In this document: piece by piece, positions 54,430-61,964 of the stretch
How positions within the stretch are numbered: position 1 is the stretch's first letter
How the letters are laid out: each line of letters begins with the position of its first letter
Origin: Thalassospira profundimaris
GTDB lineage: Bacteria; Pseudomonadota; Alphaproteobacteria; Rhodospirillales; Thalassospiraceae
DNA: 64,000 nt
Assembly: GCF_003326755.1 (NCBI RefSeq)
Contig: NZ_JPWH01000008.1
Coordinates: forward strand, 124,001 to 188,000
Direction of reading: 5' to 3'
The notes under the pieces: generated by a model
Seen by the model: only the letters and a program-made list of their open reading frames with translations
Databases searched by the model: none
Told to the model about the DNA's origin: nothing
Translations under genes and position numbers: made by a program

Positions 54430-54469
54430 TGCCCGGCCAGAAACGGGCATTAGGTCTCTGGCCGGGGCA
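54430..54469. terminator. Hairpin between hyi and the chemoreceptor gene
   Basis: TGCCCGGCCAGA pairs with TCTGGCCGGGGCA with one bulged G, in the 95 bases between two converging genes. TTTT follows shortly on the minus strand. Confidence 0.6.
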
Positions 54470-54473
54470 TCCA

Positions 54474-56189
54474 TCAGGCGGCGCGCATGCAGCTCAGGAA
54501 GGTATCGACCTGTGCCTTTAAATCGTCCGCCTTGCTCGTCAGGTCCCGCGCAACATCGCTGACCTGTCCGGCGGCCTGTTCGGTATTTCCGACCGAATTT
54601 CGGACTTCGATGATGTTTTCGCTGACATTGTTGGTGCCGGTTGAGGCCTGCTGGATATTGCGGGTGATTTCCTTGGTTGCGGCATCCTGTTCTTCCATCG
54701 CCGATGAAATGGCAACCGTAATGGCGTTCATTTCGTCGATGATTTCGGTAATCGACGCGATGGCATTGACCGCCGATTTCGTTTCGTTTTGAATGCTTTC
54801 AATCTGTTGGCTGATTTCGCCGGTGGCCCGGGCGGTTTCAGTGGCAAGGGCCTTGACCTCGTTGGCGACAACGGCAAATCCCTTGCCGGCTTCGCCCGCA
54901 CGGGCGGCCTCGATGGTGGCATTTAACGCCAGAAGATTGGTTTGCTGGGCAATATTTGAAATCAGGCTGACCACTTCACCCACCTTTTGGGCTGCAACCA
55001 CCAGGCTTTGCATCTGGTTGTTGGTTGTTTCGGCCTCTTCGACAGCACGTTGTGCTGTGGCCGAAGACTGTGTAATTTGCCGACTGATTTCGTTAATCGA
55101 GGAAGAGAGTTCTTCGGTGGCGGTGGCAACGCTTTGCACATTGGCCGAAGCCTGTTCGGAGGCGGCGGCAACGGTGGCGGCGCGATGGTTGGTGTTGTTT
55201 GCGGTATCCAGCATCGAGGTTGCAGTCGTGCCCATTTGTGATGCCGAAGACATAACAGCGGTCAGGACCTGTGCGATAACGGCATCAAAATCCCGGGTGG
55301 CCTGTTCAATCTTTTTGGCCCGTTCTTCGCGTTCCCTGCTTTGTTCGATTTCGCGGGCGGCGAGTTCGTCCGCCTTGATCATGCTGTCCTTGAAGACTTC
55401 CACGGCTGTCGCCATTTCGCCAATTTCATCCCCCCGTTCGGTATCGGGGATGTCGATGGTTTTGTCACCCGAGGCCAGGGTGCGCATGGTTTTTGTCATC
55501 CGGATAATGGGAGACGCGATGGCACCCCCAATGATGAAGGCCATGCCCGTGCCCACGGCAAGGGCGATGACGACACAACCGGCAATCATGGCATAGGCAT
55601 AGAAAACCGTACTTTGATTTTGCGCCTTGCGGATATCAAGCAGCTTTGCCTCAGCCTGATGAACGTCTCTCATGGTTGCACGAAATTTGTCCAGATAGGC
55701 CTTTCCTTTGGCCTGGCCCACCAGGTCGGACAGGCCGTCCATCGTTGTAATGCCACTTTCACTGGTGGTCTGGTTTGTTGCAATATCGCGCCGGATCCTG
55801 ATCATCGGTTCGGTGACATTGGCCTGCCAGTCCCTCAGGGTCTTTTCTGCTTCATTCAGGCGCGCGACCTGGGCGGGATTGTCGGAAACAGTTTCTTTCA
55901 GGTTATCGATTTGGGAATAAACGTTTTTCTCTCCCTCTTCATAGGGTTCCAGAAAGTCCTCTTTTCCCGAAAGAAGGTAGCCGCGCATGCCGGTTTCCAT
56001 GTTGATCGCAGAAGCCGTGATCGTCTCCACATCAATCAACACCTTGTTGGTATGTTCGACCCAGTTGCTTGTTGAAAGCATGGAGCGAATGCTGAATATG
56101 GAAACACCTGCCAGCAACAGCAGAAATACCAAGGGACTCAGGATCCCGAACAGAACTTTCAGTTTCAGTCTGACATTGTGCAGAGACAT
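54474..56189 (-). CDS. Methyl-accepting chemotaxis protein (CHASE3-type sensor)
   Basis: A 571-residue chemoreceptor. Helix 1 (about 12-34), a helical periplasmic sensor with CHASE3-like features ([22 protein letters not shown], about 55-180), helix 2 (about 196-218), a HAMP segment with a following region ([45 protein letters not shown]), and the conserved signalling tip [23 protein letters not shown]. No CheR/B-binding pentapeptide ends the protein (it ends CMRAA). The ligand is unknown; the nearby hydroxypyruvate/glycerate genes hint at small organic acids, as inference. Confidence 0.93.
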   Translation of the reverse strand: MSLHNVRLKLKVLFGILSPLVFLLLLAGVSIFSIRSMLSTSNWVEHTNKVLIDVETITASAINMETGMRGYLLSGKEDFLEPYEEGEKNVYSQIDNLKETVSDNPAQVARLNEAEKTLRDWQANVTEPMIRIRRDIATNQTTSESGITTMDGLSDLVGQAKGKAYLDKFRATMRDVHQAEAKLLDIRKAQNQSTVFYAYAMIAGCVVIALAVGTGMAFIIGGAIASPIIRMTKTMRTLASGDKTIDIPDTERGDEIGEMATAVEVFKDSMIKADELAAREIEQSREREERAKKIEQATRDFDAVIAQVLTAVMSSASQMGTTATSMLDTANNTNHRAATVAAASEQASANVQSVATATEELSSSINEISRQITQSSATAQRAVEEAETTNNQMQSLVVAAQKVGEVVSLISNIAQQTNLLALNATIEAARAGEAGKGFAVVANEVKALATETARATGEISQQIESIQNETKSAVNAIASITEIIDEMNAITVAISSAMEEQDAATKEITRNIQQASTGTNNVSENIIEVRNSVGNTEQAAGQVSDVARDLTSKADDLKAQVDTFLSCMRAA

Positions 56190-56637
56190 CTTGTCCTCCT
56201 CTATAAGTGCAACCGAAAGAGTGCAGAGCGAACATGGAGAATGGTTCTCGCGTGGTGCGAGTTTGCTGGTATACGCATGTAGTAAACGGGGGTTATTCTA
56301 CTATGAATTGAAAGTGGATTTCAGATTCTATTTTTTCATTTATGATGAAATGATGGGTTTTTTGTATCTGATTTCCTGCGATCATTCCTGATGCAGGAAT
56401 TTTCAATCTCTTATGATATTGTTAATAAAACATTTTTTTCGTTGATGATGCTTTTGGACGAATTGTTGTTTCATGGCGGGAGTTGTGAAAAAAGATTTGC
56501 GCGAAAATGAAGAATCCCAACCCTCGCGTATAGGTTTAAATCACAAGCTTGCACAATGGTGTGTGATAAATTCATGAATGACCATCCCGGCAGATCCAGG
56601 GGCCGGGACTCCATGTGGTCGTTGAGGGCAGCTTGAC
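56190..56637. other. AT-rich region upstream of the chemoreceptor gene
   Basis: About 450 bases, much more AT-rich than the surrounding genes, with no supportable gene. It contains a hairpin TTCCTGC...GCAGGAA (56373-56399) and a CCCGGC...GCCGGG pair (56586-56607) near the end of the glycerate kinase gene. It should include the chemoreceptor promoter. Confidence 0.45.
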
Positions 56638-57951
56638 TTAAAAAATCAGGATCGCGCGAAAATCGTTCACATTGGTCAGTGTCGGGCCGGTGACGATCAG
56701 GTCATCAAGCTTTTCAAAGGCGCTATAGGCATCGTTGCGATCCAGATAATCGGCAAGGTCGATTTCCCGGTCCCGGGCTTTTTGCCAGCTTTTTTCATCC
56801 ATAATCGCGCCTGCATTATCCTCGCTGCCATCAATGCCGTCGGTATCAATGGCAAGGGCGGCAAAGCCCGCTTCGTCGCGCAATTGCAGCAAAAGCGACA
56901 GCATGAACTCGGCATTGCGGCCGCCCCGTCCGCCATCGCCGCGTACGGTTACGGTTGTTTCCCCGCCCGATAGCAGGATGCAGGGTTTTTGTGCCGGTTG
57001 GTCGTGCGTTTTTACTTGTCGGGCAATACCGGCGTGCATTATGGCAATTTCGCGCGATTCCCCCTCGATGGCATCGCCGAGAATGACCGTATTCAGGCCC
57101 ATATCCTGGGCTGTGCTGGCAGCGGCCAGCAGGGAATCCTGCGGGCGCGAGAGCATGACGACATCATTGTCGTTAAAACACTCCTGGCCGGGCTTGACGG
57201 TTTCATGCTCCGGATCCGCCAGCAGCTTTTTTGCAGCCTCGGGCAGGGGGATGTCATAGCGTTTCAGGATGGCAAGGGCATCGTTTTGGGTTGTCGGGTC
57301 TGGCACGGTCGGCCCCGATGCGATGATGGCCGGGTCATCACCGGGCACATCGGAAACAAGATAGGTGATCATTTTGGCCCGGGCCCCGGCCAGTGCCAGC
57401 CGCCCGCCCTTGATCGCGGAAAGATGTTTGCGCACGCAATTCATTTCGGAAATGGTGGCACCGCTTTTCAGCAGGGCCTTGCTGATCGCCTGTTTGTCTT
57501 CAAGGCTGATGCCTGGTGCGGGCAGGGCCAAAAGGGCCGATCCGCCCCCGGAAATCATGCAGATAATCAGGTCATCGGGCCCGGCATTTTGCGCCATTTC
57601 CAAAATCCGCCCGGCGGCCTTTTGCCCGGCTTCGTCCGGTACGGGGTGGGATGCCTCGACAATTTCGATATGCTTACATGGGGCCGCGTGACCATAACGC
57701 GTGACAACAAGGCCGCATAACCGGTTCGCAATATCCCTGCTGCCATTTTCCTTTATCCAGCATTCCTCGAAGCTGCGTGCCATATGGGCCGATGCCTTGC
57801 CAGCACCAATCACGATGGTTTTGCCTTTGGGCCGGGCAGGCATGTGATGCGGGATCTGTACGGCAGGGTCAGCGGCCTTAAGTGCTGCTGTCATCAGTTT
57901 GTGTAAAATATCGCGCGGCGAGGCGAACAGGCTGTTGTTCGGCAGGGTCAT
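56638..57951 (-). CDS. Glycerate 2-kinase (TtuD/GckA type)
   Basis: A 437-residue enzyme phosphorylating D-glycerate to 2-phosphoglycerate, the family formerly annotated as hydroxypyruvate reductase TtuD. Visible landmarks: KGKTIVIGAGKASAHMA (about 43-59), LIICMISGGGSALLALPAPGIS near 127, MNCVRKHLSAIKGGRLA near 167, SDVPGDDPAIIASGPTVPDP near 200 and LLSGGETTVTVRGDGGRGGRNAE near 325. It lies 80 bases downstream of the GntR-type regulator on the same strand and is probably controlled by it. Confidence 0.92.
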   Translation of the reverse strand: MTLPNNSLFASPRDILHKLMTAALKAADPAVQIPHHMPARPKGKTIVIGAGKASAHMARSFEECWIKENGSRDIANRLCGLVVTRYGHAAPCKHIEIVEASHPVPDEAGQKAAGRILEMAQNAGPDDLIICMISGGGSALLALPAPGISLEDKQAISKALLKSGATISEMNCVRKHLSAIKGGRLALAGARAKMITYLVSDVPGDDPAIIASGPTVPDPTTQNDALAILKRYDIPLPEAAKKLLADPEHETVKPGQECFNDNDVVMLSRPQDSLLAAASTAQDMGLNTVILGDAIEGESREIAIMHAGIARQVKTHDQPAQKPCILLSGGETTVTVRGDGGRGGRNAEFMLSLLLQLRDEAGFAALAIDTDGIDGSEDNAGAIMDEKSWQKARDREIDLADYLDRNDAYSAFEKLDDLIVTGPTLTNVNDFRAILIF

Positions 57952-58031
57952 GGGCGGGGCTCCGTCTGTGCGTCATCTGTCGTAATCAGGTTGCCGGGGA
58001 CGGCGGGGCGTTGTGGGTGTCAGTCGCGCCG

Positions 58032-58793
58032 TCAGCCGCCAGAGGCCTTCGGGGTGCGTTCGGTCACATGGTTGATAACGGCCCCCAGATGTTCATACAT
58101 CGCCTGTTCGGCGCGGTCCGGGTCGCGGGCGGCGATGGCATCGATAATGGCGCGGTGATGGTTCTGGACCATGTTGTCAAACTGCGGACCGGCAAAGATA
58201 TGAAACCGGATTTCATCAAGGGCGGCGTGCAGCACATCATGCAGCATTTTCATCAGGTGATAATAAATGATGCTGCCGCTGGCGCGTGCGATCATCATGT
58301 GCAGGCGGTGGTCATCTTCAGTACGGTATTTGGCGGGTCGGCGCGGGTCGTGTGCCTGCTGAAAGGTGGCACGCAATTCGGCCAGTTGTTCGTCGGTGGC
58401 ATTTTCCGCCGCCCGGCGGGCCGCCCAGGTTTCAAGGGTGCGGCGCAGCTCCATCAGGTCGGCCAGATTGGTGATCGACCCACGGACAAGGTCGGTCATC
58501 GCGACATCCATTTCGATGCCGGTGGAGGATAACAGCTCCGTCCCGCCGCCCTGCACGGCGCGCAAATAGCCGCGTGTTTTAAGTTTTTGCAAGGCCGCGC
58601 GCACCGAAACCCGGCTGACATTCATATCCTCGGCCAGTTGCCGTTCCCCGGGCAGGCGTTCACCAGGCAGGTATTCTCCTGCCGCAAACCGGGCCAGCAG
58701 GGTATCTGCCACGCGCTCGGCAACGCGTTTGGGGCGCTCATTTTCGCCTTGATGGATATTGGAAGCGTCAGGCTGGTCCGGCGTCGGCTGCAT
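58032..58793 (-). CDS. GntR-family regulator (FadR/FCD subgroup)
   Basis: A 253-residue regulator. The winged helix is at about 22-90 (LPGERQLAEDMNVSRVSVRAALQKLKTRGYLRA), followed by an FCD ligand-binding domain (about 100-235) with LRRTLETWAARRAAENATDEQL and the DHRLHMMIARASGS metal-binding His region. FCD members commonly sense small organic acids. Likely controls the downstream glycerate 2-kinase gene, and possibly hyi and the chemoreceptor. Confidence 0.92.
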   Translation of the reverse strand: MQPTPDQPDASNIHQGENERPKRVAERVADTLLARFAAGEYLPGERLPGERQLAEDMNVSRVSVRAALQKLKTRGYLRAVQGGGTELLSSTGIEMDVAMTDLVRGSITNLADLMELRRTLETWAARRAAENATDEQLAELRATFQQAHDPRRPAKYRTEDDHRLHMMIARASGSIIYYHLMKMLHDVLHAALDEIRFHIFAGPQFDNMVQNHHRAIIDAIAARDPDRAEQAMYEHLGAVINHVTERTPKASGG

Positions 58794-59011
58794 GGGAAAC
58801 GGGTTCTCCGTGATCGTGCCACTGGTTATTCAGTCATCATTGGTCATACCACTGTACGGCAAGTTTGGGTGAAAATGAATTGCTTGCTGGCTTTATATCC
58901 AGCGACTTGCCAGAATCCCCGCAAATTGCTAGGCATTCGTGAAAGATTCCAGCCTGCATGGCGGTCCGCCTGCCGTGCCTTTCATATTTCGGAAAAATCA
59001 GGAGAATTCGC

Positions 59012-59812
59012 GTGAGCCACCATCCCGCGCAACTGCTGTGCAGTGAAGACCCCGCACCGTATGAAATTATCAATGATGAGGGGGCGGGACATGCGCTGTT
59101 TGTGTGTGATCATGCCTCGCGGGCGATTCCCAAATCGCTGGGCACACTCGGCCTGCCCGAGGCAGAACGCAAACGCCATATCGGCTGGGATATTGGCGCG
59201 CGCAAGGTGACGGAAATTCTGGTCAAACGCTTTGACTGTCCGGCGGTTTTGTGCGGGTTTTCCCGTTTGGTGATTGATTGTAACCGCCAGCTTTGGGACC
59301 CGACCGGCATGCCCGAAGTGGCAGATAAAACCGTGGTGCCGGGCAACCAGAATGTGTCGCCGCGCGAACATATGAAGCGCATCCGCGAAATTTTCCTGCC
59401 CTATCACTGGGCGATTGAAGAACGCATTGCCCGGTTTCATGCCCATAAAATTGCCCCGGCCATTGTCGCGATCCACAGTTTTACCCCGGTGTTTCAGGGG
59501 TTTGAACGCCCGTGGGAGATTGGCATTCTGTGGGATCAGGATGACCGTATTCCGCTACCGTTGCTCGAAAATCTGCGTCGCCAGAACCCGGATCTGACCA
59601 TTGGGGATAACGAACCCTATTCGGGCCGTCACATGGCTGATTACACCATTGACCATCATGCCGAGGCCGCCAACCTGCCGTGCGTGTCGGTTGAAATTCG
59701 CCAGGACCTGATTGATACTGACGATGGCTGTGAAAAATGGGCGGGTATTTTGGGCGATGCGCTGGAAAGCATCCTGGCCGACCCGAACCTTTACAAACTC
59801 CGGAGGGACTGA
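59012..59812 (+). CDS. N-formylglutamate amidohydrolase-like protein
   Basis: A 266-residue zinc hydrolase of the N-formylglutamate amidohydrolase family. Recognisable segments: FVCDHASRAIPKSLGTLGL near 33-51, HIGWDIGARKVTEILVKRFD, SRLVIDCNRQLWDPTGMP, and IVAIHSFTPVFQGFERPWEIGIL, which carry the His/Glu metal ligands. Start GTG 59012 has AGGAG seven bases upstream; an ATG at 58958 would add a leader with no match. Its stop is two bases before the start of the interrupted ligase gene, so the two form a coupled pair. Confidence 0.9.
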   Translation: MSHHPAQLLCSEDPAPYEIINDEGAGHALFVCDHASRAIPKSLGTLGLPEAERKRHIGWDIGARKVTEILVKRFDCPAVLCGFSRLVIDCNRQLWDPTGMPEVADKTVVPGNQNVSPREHMKRIREIFLPYHWAIEERIARFHAHKIAPAIVAIHSFTPVFQGFERPWEIGILWDQDDRIPLPLLENLRRQNPDLTIGDNEPYSGRHMADYTIDHHAEAANLPCVSVEIRQDLIDTDDGCEKWAGILGDALESILADPNLYKLRRD

Positions 59813-59813
59813 A

Positions 59814-60983
59814 TTGCCCGCAATATCGCGCAAGGAACCGGCATTTTCGATTGGCATTGAAGAGGAATTCTGGCTGGTTGATCGCAAAACGCGCGATGTT
59901 GCCACCGACCCGGCAGCAGGCTTTTTAAAGGATTGCAAGGCGGAACTGGGCGATCATGTCTCAAGCGAGTTCATGCGTTGCCAGGTCGAGATCGGCACCA
60001 AAGTGTGCCACAGTGCGGGCGATGCCCGAGAAGAACTCACACATATGCGGTCGGTTTTGTGTGATGTGGCCGGGCGCTATGATATGGCGCTTCTGGCGGC
60101 ATCGACACATCCCTTTGCCCATTGGGACAGCCAGAAACACACCGAAGGCGAACGCTACAGCACTATTGCGCGCGATTTGCGCACGGTGGTGGAACGGCTG
60201 CTGATTTGCGGCATGCACGTTCATGTCGGGATCGAGGATGATGATTTGCGCATCGAACTGATGGCGCAGGCGGCCTATTTCCTGCCGCATCTTTTGGCCC
60301 TGACCACGTCATCGCCGTTCTGACGCGGGCGCGATACCGGCCTGCAAACCTTTCGCCTGTCGGTGTTTGATAATTTGCCGCGCACCGGCCTGCCGGAGGT
60401 TTTCGGCTCTTGGGCGGAATATCGCCGCCATGTCGATATGCTGATCAATGCCGGTGTGATCGAGGATGGCACCAAATTATGGTGGGATTTGCGTCCCAGC
60501 GACCGCTGGCCGACCCTTGAAATGCGCATTGCCGATGTTTGTACCAATCTGGAAGACGCGATTTGTGTGGCCTCCATCACGCGCTGTATTTTGCGCATGC
60601 TTTATCGTCTGCGGCGCAATAATCAACGTTGGCGCATTTATGCCAATATGCTGATCCGCGAAAATCGCTGGCGGGCCTGCCGTTATGGCAGTACCAATAG
60701 CGATAATGGAGGGTTGATCGATTTTGGCCGCGGCGAAATTGTGCCCTATGCCGATTTGCTTGAAGAAATTCTGGAGCTTGTCCGCCCTGATGCCGAACAT
60801 TTTGGCTGTGTTGCCGAAATTGAACATGCCCGCCGGATTTTAAAGCGCGGCACCAGTTCCGAACGCCAGCGCAACATCTATAACGCCGCCATCGAACGCG
60901 GCGAAAGCCCGCGTGATGCCCTGATCAAGGTGACGGATTATCTGATTGCGGAAACCAGCCCTGCCAGCACCGCATCGATTTAG
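59814..60983 (+). pseudogene. Carboxylate-amine ligase (YbdK/GCS2-like) with an in-frame TGA
   Basis: Glutamate-cysteine ligase type 2-like sequence. TTG start at 59814 follows GGAGG eight bases upstream. The frame reads through FSIGIEEEFWLVD, HVHVGIEDDDLR and LLALTTSSPF, then meets TGA at 60321-60323 (codon 170), where family members have Trp, and continues in the same frame as GRDTGLQTFRLSVFDNLPRTG to 60983. Total about 389 codons, the family length. A single Trp-to-stop change explains it. It may be a pseudogene, a sequence error, or leaky read-through (TGA followed by C). Confidence 0.85.
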
Positions 60984-61102
60984 GCGTTTATCGGCGCTCT
61001 GAAGGCTTGTCATCATTTGGTGCTTTGGGTATCGTCGCGCCGCATTGAAATTTCGCGTTTCGGGCATCCGCAACGCACCCGCATATCATCGGAGATCAGA
61101 GA

Positions 61103-61348
61103 ATGACCGAAGTCGGAGGAATTGCAGCCGACCAGCTCGCATCCTATGTCGAGCGTATCGAGCGCCTTGAAGAAGAAAAGGCCAACCTGATGGCCGATAT
61201 CAAGGAAGTTTACGGCGAAGCCAAAGCCCTTGGCTATGACGTGAAAATCCTGCGCCAGATTATCCGCCTGCGCAAAATGGAAGACCACGAACGCACCGAA
61301 CAGGAAGAAATCCTTGAAGTGTATAAACGCGCACTGGGGATGAGCTAA
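61103..61348 (+). CDS. gapR: GapR-family nucleoid-associated protein (DUF2312)
   Basis: An 81-residue DNA-binding protein conserved in alphaproteobacteria, known in Caulobacter to bind overtwisted, AT-rich DNA ahead of replication and transcription. The sequence LASYVERIERLEEEKANLMADIKEVYGEAKALGYDVKILRQIIRLRKM is the coiled-coil/helical DUF2312 core and covers most of the protein. ATG 61103 follows GGAGATCAGAGA. Followed by a strong terminator. Likely an essential or near-essential chromosome-organising protein here as well (inference from family). Confidence 0.95.
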   Translation: MTEVGGIAADQLASYVERIERLEEEKANLMADIKEVYGEAKALGYDVKILRQIIRLRKMEDHERTEQEEILEVYKRALGMS

Positions 61349-61387
61349 CTCTCTGCTGCCATATCCTGACAGCGGGAACTGATAAAA

Positions 61388-61420
61388 GAGGGCGTGCTGA
61401 AAACAGCAGGCCCTTTTTTT
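61388..61420 (+). terminator. Intrinsic terminator of gapR
   Basis: GGGCGTGCTG pairs with CAGCAGGCCC with a one-base mismatch around AAAA and runs into seven T residues, about 40 bases after the gapR stop. Confidence 0.85.
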
Positions 61421-61443
61421 ATGAATTGCCGGAGTATTCGACT

Positions 61444-61887
61444 ATGACCCGATCCCGCCCTGAAATTACTGTCGAAGTGACCGAGGGGGTGTGCAGGCTT
61501 TTGCATCACCATAACATGGCCTGCATCACGGAATTGCGGTTGGGGAATGGGCGGCGGCTGGATGTTTTGGCATTGGGGCCAAAGGGCGAACTGTGGGCGG
61601 TGGAGGTGAAATCATCGGTCGAGGATTTTCGTGTTGATGCCAAATGGCAAACATATCGCGATTATTGCGACCGGTTTTTCTTCGCCGTGCCAATGGAATT
61701 TCCCCGTGATCTGATCCCGGAAGAAGAGGGGCTGATTGTGGCGGACAGATTTGAAGCTGCGATTGTCAGGCCAGCCGAAGAGTGCAAGCTGAATGCAGTA
61801 CGCCGAAAAAAGCTGTTGATTGATTTTGGCCGGTTATCCGCCGGGCGGTTACGCGGTGACGACAAGATGGATATGCTGATTTCCTGA
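61444..61887 (+). CDS. mmcB: MmcB-family DNA repair nuclease
   Basis: A 147-residue protein of the MmcB family, found in alphaproteobacteria and linked to mitomycin C resistance. The PD-(D/E)xK-like core is visible as ELRLGNGRRLDVLALGPKGELWAVEVKSS, with the Asp and Glu-x-Lys residues expected for a metal-dependent nuclease. The C-terminal KLNAVRRKKLLIDFGRLSAGRLRG follows. ATG 61444 has GGAG ten bases upstream; the TTG at 61426 is an alternative. It sits behind gapR but is separated by a terminator. Confidence 0.88.
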   Translation: MTRSRPEITVEVTEGVCRLLHHHNMACITELRLGNGRRLDVLALGPKGELWAVEVKSSVEDFRVDAKWQTYRDYCDRFFFAVPMEFPRDLIPEEEGLIVADRFEAAIVRPAEECKLNAVRRKKLLIDFGRLSAGRLRGDDKMDMLIS

Positions 61888-61914
61888 TACCGGATATTTC
61901 CGCGAGGCAAAAAA

Positions 61915-61943
61915 ACGCCGCAGCAAAAGGGATGCTGCGGCGT
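61915..61943. terminator. Bidirectional terminator between mmcB and the indolepyruvate oxidoreductase gene
   Basis: Perfect 11-bp arms ACGCCGCAGCA and TGCTGCGGCGT around a seven-base loop. On the minus strand it ends in GTTTTTTTGCC; the plus side has weaker T content. Confidence 0.88.
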
Positions 61944-61964
61944 TTGTCGTGATCAGGTCGGGTT

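Noticed and set aside
56555-56638. Short plus-strand frame just before the glycerate kinase stop
   Set aside because: About 26 codons, no ribosome-binding site, and no similarity that I can recall.
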